From positions 1-48,725 of the forward strand of contig NZ_MUZA01000051.1 of the NCBI RefSeq assembly GCF_021442385.1: 48,725 nt of DNA. Direction: 5' to 3'. The stretch is from Micromonospora sp. MH99. GTDB taxonomy: Bacteria; Actinomycetota; Actinomycetes; Mycobacteriales; Micromonosporaceae. Made by a program: the position numbers and the translations under genes. Positions 7,966 through 15,892 of this stretch are shown one piece after another (within the stretch, counting starts at the first letter, position 1; every line of letters starts with the position of its first letter). Under the pieces are notes generated by a model. It was not told the DNA's origin. It worked only from the letters and a program-made list of their open reading frames with translations, and made no database searches.

Positions 7966-8020
7966 CGGGCTCGCCTTTCGTTCGCGACTGCGGGGCTCCG
8001 CTGCGCTGCACTCCTCGCGC
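7962..8020 (-). repeat. 59-bp stop/start junction cassette, copy 1 (trpE to membrane protein)
   Basis: Read on the minus strand, the unit starts directly after the trpE TGA with GCGCGAGGAGTGCAGCGCAG, continues through CCCCGCAGTCGCGAACGAAAGG and ends in CCCGGTGA, where GTG starts the next gene. The flanking sequence AGCCCGGTGAGCG occurs on both sides 59 bp apart, as after a tandem duplication or insertion. Same core as the copies at 15889-16006 and 31079-31196. Confidence 0.9.
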
Positions 8021-9574
8021 TCACCGGGCTGCCCTCAGCGTCTCCGCCGCGGCGATCGCGGCCAGCACGGCGGCCGCCTTGTCGCGGGTCTCCTGCTCCT
8101 CGGCGGCCGGATCCGAATCGGCGACCACCCCCGCGCCGGCCTGCACGTAGGCACGGCCGGAACGGATCAGCGCGGTCCGGATGGCGATCGCCATGTCCAG
8201 GTCGCCGCCGAACCCGAAGTAGCCGACCGTGCCGCCGTAGAGACCACGGCGCACCGGCTCCAACTCCTCGATGATCTCCATGGCCCGCACCTTCGGAGCG
8301 CCGGAGAGCGTCCCGGCCGGGAAGGTCGCGGCGAGCGCGTCGAACGCGGAACGGTCGTCACGCAGAGTGCCGGTCACTGTGGAGACGATGTGCATCACGT
8401 GGCTGTACCGCTCGATGGTCGCGAACTCGGGCACCTGGACGCTGCCCGGCTCACAGACCCGGCCCAGGTCGTTGCGGCCCAGGTCGACGAGCATCACGTG
8501 CTCGGAGCGCTCCTTGGGGTCGGCGAGCAGCTCGGCGGCGAGCCCGGCGTCCGCCGTCGCGGTGGCGCCACGCGGCCGGGTGCCGGCGATCGGATGCAGC
8601 AGCGCCCGGCGCCGCCCGTCCGCACCGGCGGTGACCTTCAGGTGCGCCTCCGGCGACGAGCCGACGATGTCGAACCCGTCGAAGCGCAGCAGGTACATGT
8701 ACGGGCTGGGGTTGCTGGTGCGCAGCACCCGGTAGACGTCCAGCGGATCGGCGTGCGTCGCCCGCTCGAAGCGCTGCGACAGCACGATCTGGAAGCACTC
8801 GCCGGCCCGGATCGCCTCCTTGGCGGCCTCCACCGCCTTGACGTAGCCACCCTCGGGCGTACGGCAGAGGACCTCGTCGGCAGGTGGACGCTCGACCGTG
8901 GAGATCATCGGTGGGATGGGCCGGGACAGCGCCGTGGTCATCGCGTCGAGGCGGCCCACCGCGTGGTGGTACGCGGCGGTGACCTGCGCGTCGCGGCCCG
9001 GGGTGTCCAGCGGCGGCAGCACCGCGTTGGCGACCAGGATCGCCGAGCCGTCGTAGTGGTCGAGCACCACCAGGTCGGTGGCGAGCATCATGCCCAGCTC
9101 CGGCACGCCCAGATCGTTCTCGGTCAGCTCGGGCAGCCGCTCGAAGCGGCGGACGAGGTCGTAGCCGAGGTAGCCGACCATGCCACCGGTCAGCGGGGGC
9201 AGACCGTCGGACGGGTCCCCGAGCGGGCCGGCGAGTGCCGCGACGGTGTCCCGCAGCACCCGCACCGGATCGCCGTCGGTGGGCAGCCCGGCGGGCGGCT
9301 GGCCGAGCCAGGTCGCCACCCCGTCCCGCTCGACGAGGGTGGCGCTGCTGCGCACGCCGATGAACGAGTACCGCGACCAGGCCATGCCCGCTGAGCCGAC
9401 GCCCTGTTCGGCCGACTCGAGCAGGAACGTGCCGGGCCCGCCGGCGAGCTTGCGGTAGACACCCACCGGGGTCTCGGCGTCGGCCAGCAGGCGTCGGGTG
9501 ACCGGCACGACGCGCCAGCGGGCGGCCACGTCGGTGAAGGTGGCCAGGTCGGGGCTCACCGCGCCGTCGGTCAT
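8021..9574 (-). CDS. trpE: Anthranilate synthase component I
   Basis: 517 aa, normal length. TrpE makes anthranilate from chorismate with ammonia from a TrpG subunit (not in this window). LLES at residues 51-54 is the tryptophan feedback site. The chorismate-binding domain is complete: IVLSQRFE, SPEAHLKV, HPIAGTRPRG, DLGRNDLGRV, FPAGTLSGAPKVRAMEII and GGTVGYFGFGGDLDMAIAIRT. The ATG overlaps the hisI stop as ATGA, so trpE is translated after HisI. Downstream comes the 59-bp cassette and the Trp-region membrane protein. Confidence 0.97.
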   Translation of the reverse strand: MTDGAVSPDLATFTDVAARWRVVPVTRRLLADAETPVGVYRKLAGGPGTFLLESAEQGVGSAGMAWSRYSFIGVRSSATLVERDGVATWLGQPPAGLPTDGDPVRVLRDTVAALAGPLGDPSDGLPPLTGGMVGYLGYDLVRRFERLPELTENDLGVPELGMMLATDLVVLDHYDGSAILVANAVLPPLDTPGRDAQVTAAYHHAVGRLDAMTTALSRPIPPMISTVERPPADEVLCRTPEGGYVKAVEAAKEAIRAGECFQIVLSQRFERATHADPLDVYRVLRTSNPSPYMYLLRFDGFDIVGSSPEAHLKVTAGADGRRRALLHPIAGTRPRGATATADAGLAAELLADPKERSEHVMLVDLGRNDLGRVCEPGSVQVPEFATIERYSHVMHIVSTVTGTLRDDRSAFDALAATFPAGTLSGAPKVRAMEIIEELEPVRRGLYGGTVGYFGFGGDLDMAIAIRTALIRSGRAYVQAGAGVVADSDPAAEEQETRDKAAAVLAAIAAAETLRAAR

Positions 9575-10866
9575 GTGCCCGCCCCCGTCACCGGCAGCTC
9601 GGTGAAGAAGCAGGTCCGGTGCCCGGTGTGGCAGGCCGCGCCGACCTGGTCGACGCTCACCAGCAGCGCGTCGCCGTCGCAGTCCAGCGCTACCGAGCGC
9701 ACGTACTGGTGGTGGCCGGAGGTGGCGCCCTTGACCCAGTACTCGCGACGGCTGCGCGACCAGTAGGTGGCCCGGCCGGTGGTGAGGGTGCGGTGCAGCG
9801 CCTCGTCGTCCATCCAGGCGACCATCAGCACCTCGCCGGAGTCGTGGGCGCGCACCACGGCGGCGACCAGACCGTCGGCGGTGCGGCGCAGCCGGGCCGC
9901 GATGGCCGGATCGAGCTGGGACGGACGGACCGGCGCCGACGCCGACGGGCCGCTCGGATCGCTGGGGACGCCGGTCACCGGCGCGTCAGGTACGGGCACA
10001 GTTGCCCATTGTCCTGCACGCGGCGCGGGCACCGGCGACGACTCCCGCCGAGGGTTCGGCGGGTGACCCACGGGCCGGGCGAGCTGGGCCACGTAGCGGT
10101 CCAACCGGCCGTCGACGAGGGCGTCGGCCAGGTCGGCGCCGGCCGCGTCGGCGATCTCCCCGGCGTACGGGCGGATCAACGGCAGGATCCCGGCGACCAG
10201 CCGGACGGCGGCGGCCCAGAGCTGCCCGGTGCCGCCCGGACGCAGCCCGAGGCAGAGCAGCATGTCGTCCCGGTAGCTGGCGGGGGCGACCGGCAGCTCC
10301 AGGGCCGCCGCGAACGCCGCCCGCCGGGAGGACACCCGTACCGACGGGTTCGCCGGGCGCAGCACCGACGGGCAGAGCCGGGCGAGGTCCGCCACGGCGA
10401 GCCGGACCCCGGGGCGGTCGGCGGCCGCCCGGGCGGCGGCGGCCTTGCCGAGCATGGCGATCAGCTCCTCCAGCCGGGGCGGCTCGGCGGGCTGGCAGAG
10501 CACCGGCAGGTCGATCCGGGGCCGCCAGTGCGGGTCGGCCCAGAGCAGCCGGGCCGGCGCGGTGACCGGCAGCCCGAACGCCCAGTCGGCCGGCTCGCCG
10601 AGGCGGTGCACCCAGGAGCGGACGTCGCGGGCGGCCACCGAGACGTGGGTGACCCGGCCGGCGGTCTCGGCGAGGTACGCGCGGCGGGCGGCGTACGGGG
10701 AGCCGCCGACCAGCACGTCGAGGTCGACGTCGCTGTGCGCGGTGGCGGCCCGTCGGGCGTGACTGCCGCGCAGCAGGATGCCGACGACCGGCCGCTCAGC
10801 GGCGTCCCGCAACCGCGCGGCCCAGTCCTCGAGAAATCCGCTGTGCGGTAACGGAGCGTGACCCAC
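9571..10866 (-). CDS. hisI: Nucleotidyltransferase domain fused in frame to phosphoribosyl-AMP cyclohydrolase (HisI)
   Basis: The open frame codes for 431 aa. Residues 1-~270 are a polymerase-beta-type nucleotidyltransferase: GSHARRAATAHSDVDLDVLV is the GS...DxD metal motif. A Pro-rich linker (~270-310) follows. Residues ~310-431 are HisI, which opens the ring of phosphoribosyl-AMP in histidine synthesis: MVAWMDDEALH, WSRSRREYWVKG, the metal ligands in DCDGDAL and CHTGHRTCFF are intact. Start GTG 10866 has CACGAT 6 nt upstream. Codon 6 is the rare TTA. An internal GTG at 9999 with GACAAT 8 nt upstream could make a 142-aa HisI alone, the usual size. The stop overlaps the trpE start (ATGA). Confidence 0.85.
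   Translation of the reverse strand: MGHAPLPHSGFLEDWAARLRDAAERPVVGILLRGSHARRAATAHSDVDLDVLVGGSPYAARRAYLAETAGRVTHVSVAARDVRSWVHRLGEPADWAFGLPVTAPARLLWADPHWRPRIDLPVLCQPAEPPRLEELIAMLGKAAAARAAADRPGVRLAVADLARLCPSVLRPANPSVRVSSRRAAFAAALELPVAPASYRDDMLLCLGLRPGGTGQLWAAAVRLVAGILPLIRPYAGEIADAAGADLADALVDGRLDRYVAQLARPVGHPPNPRRESSPVPAPRAGQWATVPVPDAPVTGVPSDPSGPSASAPVRPSQLDPAIAARLRRTADGLVAAVVRAHDSGEVLMVAWMDDEALHRTLTTGRATYWSRSRREYWVKGATSGHHQYVRSVALDCDGDALLVSVDQVGAACHTGHRTCFFTELPVTGAGT
10008..10013 (-). promoter_or_regulatory. Possible internal leaderless promoter for stand-alone HisI
   Basis: Minus-strand GACAAT is 8 nt before an in-frame GTG (9999-9997) that would give a 142-aa HisI. This lies in the linker between the nucleotidyltransferase and HisI domains. 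Confidence 0.35.
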
Positions 10867-10872
10867 GGCGCC

Positions 10873-10878
10873 ATCGTG
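10873..10878 (-). promoter_or_regulatory. Leaderless -10 box CACGAT for the nucleotidyltransferase-hisI frame
   Basis: CACGAT is 6 nt before GTG 10866 on the minus strand, with no Shine-Dalgarno. Upstream, CCGGAC-CTGCT-GTCCGG (10911-10927) is a small inverted repeat in the divergent region shared with the ABC operon. Confidence 0.4.
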
Positions 10879-10991
10879 CCGTACGCCCGATCAGTACGCA
10901 ATGCCCGTTGCCGGACCTGCTGTCCGGTCCGAAGCCTACTGCCCGTTGTGATGCTGGGCGCGACGGCGGGCGTCGTCTCGAACGCGGGCCG

Positions 10992-11021
10992 TTGCGCGGA
11001 CGGAGTTATCTCATCTAGCGT
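10992..11021 (+). promoter_or_regulatory. Promoter of ABC-permease-tetR operon (TTGCGC-18-TAGCGT)
   Basis: TTGCGC (10992-10997) and TAGCGT (11016-11021) are 18 bp apart. The -10 box lies inside the 30-bp dyad. The first gene has a strong GGAGGT (11048-11053) 5 nt before its ATG. Confidence 0.55.
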
Positions 11022-11040
11022 TGAGTTCAACAGACGATGA
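11011..11040. promoter_or_regulatory. 30-bp dyad operator, likely TetR site
   Basis: TCATC-N4-GTTGA-GT-TCAAC-N4-GATGA: two nested perfect 5-bp arm pairs around one centre (11025/11026). It covers the predicted -10 box and +1 of the operon, where bound repressor would block transcription. The third gene of the operon is a TetR regulator, which makes autorepression likely. Confidence 0.7.
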
Positions 11041-11058
11041 GTTTTTCGGAGGTGCGTG

Positions 11059-11799
11059 ATGGACGACGCGATAACCGTCCGCGACCTGGTGGTCGACCGG
11101 GGCGGGCGGCGGGTGCTGGACGGCATCAGCTGCGCCGTTCCGCGCGGCGCCGTCACCGGGCTGCTGGGCCCCAGCGGCAGCGGCAAGACCACGTTCATGC
11201 GCGCGGTGGTCGGCGTGCAGCTGGTCAGCGCGGGCACGGTCACCGTGCTGGGCCAGCCGGCGGGCACCCCGGCACTGCGCAACCGGGTGGGCTACCTCAC
11301 GCAGGCGCCGAGCGTCTACGCCGACCTGACCGTCCGGGAGAACGCCCGCTACTTCGCGGCCCTCTACGGCCGTGGTCGTGCCGAGGCCGACGAGGCGGTC
11401 AGCGCCGTCGGGCTGGCTGAGGCGGCCGGTCAGCTGGTCGCCACCCTCTCCGGTGGTCAGCGCAGCCGCGCCTCGCTGGCCTGCGCCCTGGTCGGCGACC
11501 CGGAGCTGGTCATCCTCGACGAACCCACAGTCGGTCAGGACCCGGTGCTGCGGGCCGACCTGTGGGCGCGGTTCCACGCGATGGCCGCCGCCGCCACCAC
11601 CCTGCTGGTGTCCAGCCACGTGATGGACGAGGCGGCCCGCTGCGACCGGCTGCTGCTGATCCGCCAGGGTCGGCTGATCGCCGACGACAGCCCGGCCGCG
11701 ATCCGCGCCGCCGCCGGTGTGGACGACCTCGACGAGGCGTTCCTGCGACTGATCAGGGCCGGCGCGGGGGACGCCCCGGCCGGACGGGAGGCATCGTGA
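11059..11799 (+). CDS. ABC transporter ATP-binding protein
   Basis: 246 aa, normal for a stand-alone ATPase. Walker A GPSGSGKTT, Q-loop YLTQAPS, signature LSGGQRSR, Walker B LVILDEPT and H-loop SSHVMDE are all intact. The pattern is that of the DRR/ABC-2 export family, pairing with the ABC-2 permease that follows. ATG 11059 with GGAGGT 5 nt upstream was chosen; GTG 11056 is adjacent. The stop overlaps the permease GTG (GTGA). Expression is probably controlled by the TetR dyad. The exported compound cannot be read from sequence; drug or lipid export is the usual role. Confidence 0.93.
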   Translation: MDDAITVRDLVVDRGGRRVLDGISCAVPRGAVTGLLGPSGSGKTTFMRAVVGVQLVSAGTVTVLGQPAGTPALRNRVGYLTQAPSVYADLTVRENARYFAALYGRGRAEADEAVSAVGLAEAAGQLVATLSGGQRSRASLACALVGDPELVILDEPTVGQDPVLRADLWARFHAMAAAATTLLVSSHVMDEAARCDRLLLIRQGRLIADDSPAAIRAAAGVDDLDEAFLRLIRAGAGDAPAGREAS

Positions 11800-12551
11800 A
11801 CCCGCGGATCCTGGCGGCCACCACCGGCCGCATCCTGCGTCAGCTCCGGCACGACCGGCGCACGATCGCGCTGCTCGTGCTGGTGCCGACCGTCCTGCTC
11901 ACCCTGGTCTACTTCATGTACGTCGACCAGCCGACCCCGCCGGGGCAGCCCTCGACGTTCGACCGGATCGCGCTGGTGATGCTGGGCATCTTCCCCTTCG
12001 TGATCATGTTCCTGGTCACCAGCATCGCGATGCTGCGCGAACGCACCTCCGGCACCCTGGAACGGCTGCTCACCACCCCGCTGGGCAAGCTCGACCTGCT
12101 CTTCGGGTACGGCATCGCGTTCGGGCTGGCCGCCGCCGTGCAGGCCGCGGTCGCCGCCGGTGTCGCGTACTGGATCTTCGACCTGCGGACCGTCGGCAGC
12201 AGCTCTCTGGTGATCGGGATCGCGGTGCTCGACGCGGTGCTCGGCGTCGCCCTCGGCCTGCTGTGCAGCGCCTTCGCCCGCACCGAGTTCCAGGCAGTAC
12301 AGTTTCTGCCGGTCGTGGTGATCCCCCAGCTGCTGCTCTGTGGGCTGTTCGTGGCCCGCGACCAGATGGCCGGCTGGCTCCAGGCGCTCAGTGACGCCTT
12401 CCCCCTGTCGTACGCCATCGAGGCCTTGCAGGAGGTCGGCGCCAACGCCGAGCCGACCGGCACGATGTGGCGGGACGTGGGCGTGGTGTTCGGCGCGGTG
12501 GTGCTGGCGCTGGTGCTCGCGGCGGCGACCCTGCGGCGGCGCACCGGCTGA
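11796..12551 (+). CDS. ABC-2 type permease
   Basis: 251 aa with about six membrane segments: LLVLVPTVLLTLVYFMYV, ALVMLGIFPFVIMFLVTSIAML, GIAFGLAAAVQAAVAAGVAYW, SLVIGIAVLDAVLGVALGLL, FLPVVVIPQLLLCGLFVA and VGVVFGAVVLALVLAAATL. RERTSGTLERLLTTPL after the second segment is the typical ABC-2 cytoplasmic loop. The GTG overlaps the ATPase stop (GTGA), so the two subunits are translationally coupled. It forms the membrane channel of the exporter. Confidence 0.9.
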   Translation: MNPRILAATTGRILRQLRHDRRTIALLVLVPTVLLTLVYFMYVDQPTPPGQPSTFDRIALVMLGIFPFVIMFLVTSIAMLRERTSGTLERLLTTPLGKLDLLFGYGIAFGLAAAVQAAVAAGVAYWIFDLRTVGSSSLVIGIAVLDAVLGVALGLLCSAFARTEFQAVQFLPVVVIPQLLLCGLFVARDQMAGWLQALSDAFPLSYAIEALQEVGANAEPTGTMWRDVGVVFGAVVLALVLAAATLRRRTG

Positions 12552-12609
12552 CCGGCCGGCGGCGACCCGCGCCCCGCGGGTTGCCGCCAGCCGTCGGGGC
12601 AACCGACGG

Positions 12610-12621
12610 CGTCAGCTGACG
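12610..12621. promoter_or_regulatory. 12-bp perfect palindrome upstream of tetR
   Basis: CGTCAGCTGACG lies in the 84-nt gap between permease and tetR, 14 nt before the ATG. It could be a second regulator site. It does not resemble the 30-bp dyad at 11011. Confidence 0.4.
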
Positions 12622-12635
12622 AACGAAGGGCGGCG

Positions 12636-13232
12636 ATGACGCGGCGGACCGGCCGGCGACCCGGCAACCCGGACACCCGGGAGGCGATCCTCGACGCGGC
12701 GCGCGCGGCGTTCGCCGAGCGCGGCTTCGACGCCGCCTCGATTCGCGGCATCGCCGCCACCGCCGGGGTGGACCCGGCGCTGGTGCACCACTACTTCGGC
12801 AGCAAGGACCAGCTCTTCCTGGCCGCGATGAACTTCCCCGTGGACCCCGGCCAGATGGTGCCGAGGGTGCTCGCGGGCGACCGGGAGGGCGTCGGCGAGC
12901 GCCTGGTGCGGACGTTCCTGAGCATCTGGGACTCCCCGGCCGGCAGCGCCGGGGTGGCGCTGCTGCGCTCAGCGGTGAGCAACGAGTGGACCGCGCGGCT
13001 GCTGCGGGAGTTCATCACCACGCAGGTGCTGCGCCGGGTGCTCGACCAGCTCGACGTCGACCCGGCCGAACTGCCGCTGCGCGGCTCGCTGGTCGCCACC
13101 CAGCTGATCGGGTTGGCGATGATCCGGCACGTGGTACGCATGGAGCCGGTGGCGTCCGCCGACCCGGAAACCCTGGTCGCCGCCATCGGCCCCACCATCC
13201 AGCGGTACGTCACCGGAGAGCTGCCGACCTAG
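12636..13232 (+). CDS. TetR-family transcriptional regulator
   Basis: 198 aa. The N-terminal helix-turn-helix reads TREAILDAARAAFAERGFDA, then SIRGIAATAGVDPALVHHYFGSKDQLF, the standard TetR_N pattern. The C-terminal ~130 residues form the ligand-binding part, which resembles the TetR_C group ending in HVVRMEPVASADPETL. GAAGGG lies 5 nt before the ATG. As third gene of the exporter operon it most likely represses it through the dyad at 11011-11040 and is released by the exported compound (inference). It is followed by a strong bidirectional hairpin. Confidence 0.92.
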   Translation: MTRRTGRRPGNPDTREAILDAARAAFAERGFDAASIRGIAATAGVDPALVHHYFGSKDQLFLAAMNFPVDPGQMVPRVLAGDREGVGERLVRTFLSIWDSPAGSAGVALLRSAVSNEWTARLLREFITTQVLRRVLDQLDVDPAELPLRGSLVATQLIGLAMIRHVVRMEPVASADPETLVAAIGPTIQRYVTGELPT

Positions 13233-13234
13233 GA

Positions 13235-13259
13235 CCGCCCGGCCGGAAGCTCCGGGCGG
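13235..13259. terminator. Bidirectional hairpin between tetR and the DUF2470 gene
   Basis: CCGCCCGG, a 9-nt loop, then CCGGGCGG: perfect 8-bp arms in the 38-nt space between two convergent genes. Confidence 0.7.
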
Positions 13260-13270
13260 GCTGGACCGGG

Positions 13271-14020
13271 TCAGCCCGGTGGGCGGGCGTCGGCCGGGCG
13301 ACGCAGCGGCGGCAGGAGGCGGCTCAGCTCGTCGGGATCGGCCAACGGGCACGGGAACGCCAGCCGGACGCGCCGCCGTGCGCCGGGGCGCCCGAGGGCC
13401 ACCACCAAGCCGTACCTGTCGACGCGTACCACGCGCGGCGGCCCGTCCGGGGTCTGCCCGGTCAACCCGAGTTGCCGGCGCAGGTAGTCGGTCACCTGCT
13501 CGGCGTCGCGCTCGGCGAGATCGGCCAGCAGCAGCGCCTCGAACGGGTGCACCGGGTCCGGCTCGGCCTCGGCGTACTCCCCCGGGTCGATCCGGTGCAC
13601 GACGCCGGCCCGCTCCCACCGCACCTCGGCCACCTCGAAGCGGAACAGCCGGAACCGGACGCCCACGTCGAGCAGGTCGCCGGTCGGCTCGACCGCGGCG
13701 AAGTCGAGCGCGGCGCGGCGTGCCTCCTCGTCGTGCAGTTCGGCGGCCCAGCCGGAGACCCAGGCCCGCCCGAGCCCGGGGGCGCCGGCGGCGGGTGGCA
13801 GGTCGAGGACGTCCAGGACCACTGCGACGTCGACGCCTCCGGCCACCGGCTGCAACGCGGCGCCCAGGTGGCTGGCCACCGGCACCAGCAGCAGCACCCG
13901 GCCGTCGGGATCGGTCACGTGCCGGGCGTGGTGCGGGCCCGGCCGGCGGGCCAGGTGGACGAGACCGGGCAGCCGACCGGCGACGAGGGTACGAACGATC
14001 TCGGCGGGGCTGGGCCGCAT
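13271..14020 (-). CDS. DUF2470 / HugZ-like protein, probably iron-regulated heme utilisation
   Basis: 249 aa. The N-terminal half resembles the split-barrel flavin-reductase fold, here weakly conserved. The C-terminal part (HPFEALLLADLAERDAEQV ... VVRVDRYGLVVAL) is DUF2470, found at the C-end of HugZ-type heme oxygenases. Such proteins degrade heme and release iron. The ATG has a strong AAGGAGGT upstream. An almost perfect IdeR/DtxR box lies 19 nt before the ATG, so expression should rise when iron is low. Heme ligands cannot be assigned by eye, so enzymatic activity is inferred. Confidence 0.8.
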   Translation of the reverse strand: MRPSPAEIVRTLVAGRLPGLVHLARRPGPHHARHVTDPDGRVLLLVPVASHLGAALQPVAGGVDVAVVLDVLDLPPAAGAPGLGRAWVSGWAAELHDEEARRAALDFAAVEPTGDLLDVGVRFRLFRFEVAEVRWERAGVVHRIDPGEYAEAEPDPVHPFEALLLADLAERDAEQVTDYLRRQLGLTGQTPDGPPRVVRVDRYGLVVALGRPGARRRVRLAFPCPLADPDELSRLLPPLRRPADARPPG

Positions 14021-14038
14021 GGCGCGACCTCCTTAAGA

Positions 14039-14056
14039 GGTTAGGCTTACCTAACC
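14039..14056 (-). promoter_or_regulatory. IdeR/DtxR-type iron box
   Basis: GGTTAGGCTTACCTAACC is a near-perfect dyad that fits the actinobacterial iron-box consensus (TTAGGTTAGSCTAACCTAA). It lies between a possible minus-strand TACGCT -10 box and the AAGGAGGT of the DUF2470 gene, so Fe-IdeR would block transcription start. Confidence 0.85.
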
Positions 14057-14104
14057 CGGAGCGTAGAGCACCCGTTCCACGGCGTCCAGCAGCCCGGCGC
14101 TTCG

Positions 14105-15892
14105 TTACCGGGTCTGCTCCAACCAGGAGGCGTACAGCAGGCCGTAGACCGAGTCGGAGTCGTGCACCAGCTCGTCGTGCGGGCCCCGCTGCACGATGCG
14201 ACCCCGGTCCACCACGATCACCTCGTCGGCAGCCTGGGCGGTGGAGAGCCGGTGCGCGATGGCGAGCGTCGTACGACCCCGCGTGACGGCGTCCAGGGTG
14301 CGTTGCAGCCGCACCTCGGTCGCCGGGTCCACCGCGCTTGTCGCCTCGTCCAGCACCAGCAGATCCGGATCGGCCACGTACGCCCGGGCCAGCGCGACGA
14401 GCTGTCGCTCCCCGACGCTCAACGCCTCGCCACGTTCCCCGACGGGGGTGTCCAGGCCGGCGGGCAGACCGTCCAACCAGTCCGCCAGGCCCAACTCCGT
14501 GAACGCGGCGCCGAGCTGCTCGTCGGTCAGCTCCGGCCGGGCGAACCGGACATTGTCCCCCACCGTCGCGTCGAACAGGAACCCGTCCTGCGGCACCATC
14601 ACCACCCGGGAACGCAGCGAGTCGAACCGCACCTGCGCCAGCGGCACCCCGGACAGCAGCACCGCTCCCGCCGACGGGTCCATCAGGCGGGTGAGCAGCT
14701 TCGCGAAGGTCGTCTTGCCGCTGCCCGTCTCACCGACCACCGCCACCCGGCTCTTCGCCGGGATCTCCAGGTCGATGTCGTGCAGCACCGGCGGGCCACC
14801 CGGATAGGCGAACCGCACCCCGGCGAACCGGATGTCCAGCGGGCCGGCCGGCAGGTCCCGTCCCTGCTCCCCCGGGTCCGCCACGTCCGGGGCCACGTCG
14901 AGCACGTCCAGCACCCGCCGCCAGCCCGCGATCGCGTTCTGCGCCTCGTTGAGCACCTCGGTGGCGATCTGCACCGGCTGGATGAACAGCGTCACCAGGA
15001 ACAGGAAGGCGGTCAGCTGGCCGATCGACAACGTGCCGTCCACCCCCAACGTCACCCCGAGCACCACCACGCCCGCCAGGGCCAGACCGGCCGCGAGCTC
15101 ACCTACCGAACTGCCCACGATGCTGATCCGGATCGCCCGCTGCTGCGCCAGGCGCTGATTGTCGATGGCCTCGTCCAAGCGGCGCGCGGTGCGCCCCGCG
15201 ATGCCGTACGCCCGGATCACCGGCGCCCCCACGACGCTCTCACCGATTGCGCCCAGCAGCGTGCCGGTGCGCTGACGCACCGTCGCGTACGCCGCGCCGA
15301 GGCGACGCTGCAACTGGCGGATGACGAGCACCGCCGGCAGGAACGCCACCAGCACCACAAGGGTCAGCTGCCAGGAGTACGCCAGCATGACGGCCGTCGT
15401 CACCACCAGCTGACCCAGGTTGACCAGCAGGATCACCCCACCCCACTGGAGGAACTGGGTGATCTGGTCGACGTCGCTCGTCACCCGCGAGACCAGCGAC
15501 CCACGCCGCTCCGACTGCTGGTGCAGCATCGACAGGTCGTGCACGTGCCGGAACGCCCGCGTCCGCACGTTCGCCAACGCCGTCTCGCTGACCGTGAACA
15601 GCCGGCGCATCATCAGGTAGCCGCAGGCCGTGGTCACCACGAGGATCGCCGCGGTGACCGCCACCACCGACCAGACCACGTCGAGGTTCAGACCACCGAC
15701 GATGCCGCGGTCGATGCCCTGCTGCACCGCGACCGGAACGGCCACCCGGCCCACCATGTAGACCAGGGCCAGGCCCAGGGTGGCGGCCAGGCCGGTGCGC
15801 AGCTCCGGGGAGAGCGCCAGCCCCCGCCGCAGGGTCTGCCAGGTCGTCTCCGTCCGCGCGTCCCGCTCGTCGTTAGTCACCGTCGTACTCAC
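14105..15892 (-). CDS. ABC exporter half-transporter with canonical ATP site
   Basis: 595 aa: six membrane helices (residues ~30-310) and one ATPase domain. Walker A GETGSGKTT, Walker B LLVLDEATSAVD with catalytic Glu and H-loop AIAHRLST are intact. The signature is LSVGERQ instead of LSGGQ. GTG 15892 (VSTTVTNDE) was chosen. The open frame extends 35 codons upstream, but those codons lie in the 59-bp repeat cassettes and repeat the same peptide in shifted frames. The cassette provides GAAAGG as Shine-Dalgarno and couples the start to the stop region of the partner. With the next gene it forms a heterodimeric exporter. It ends in TAA. Substrate unknown. Confidence 0.92.
   Translation of the reverse strand: MSTTVTNDERDARTETTWQTLRRGLALSPELRTGLAATLGLALVYMVGRVAVPVAVQQGIDRGIVGGLNLDVVWSVVAVTAAILVVTTACGYLMMRRLFTVSETALANVRTRAFRHVHDLSMLHQQSERRGSLVSRVTSDVDQITQFLQWGGVILLVNLGQLVVTTAVMLAYSWQLTLVVLVAFLPAVLVIRQLQRRLGAAYATVRQRTGTLLGAIGESVVGAPVIRAYGIAGRTARRLDEAIDNQRLAQQRAIRISIVGSSVGELAAGLALAGVVVLGVTLGVDGTLSIGQLTAFLFLVTLFIQPVQIATEVLNEAQNAIAGWRRVLDVLDVAPDVADPGEQGRDLPAGPLDIRFAGVRFAYPGGPPVLHDIDLEIPAKSRVAVVGETGSGKTTFAKLLTRLMDPSAGAVLLSGVPLAQVRFDSLRSRVVMVPQDGFLFDATVGDNVRFARPELTDEQLGAAFTELGLADWLDGLPAGLDTPVGERGEALSVGERQLVALARAYVADPDLLVLDEATSAVDPATEVRLQRTLDAVTRGRTTLAIAHRLSTAQAADEVIVVDRGRIVQRGPHDELVHDSDSVYGLLYASWLEQTR

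Noticed and set aside
9999..10866. Calling the nucleotidyltransferase a separate gene
   Set aside because: No stop codon separates it from HisI in this frame, so only one CDS can be supported from the sequence as given.
14039..14056. Terminator hairpin
   Set aside because: The dyad fits the iron-box consensus and lies upstream of a gene, with a ribosome-binding site between.
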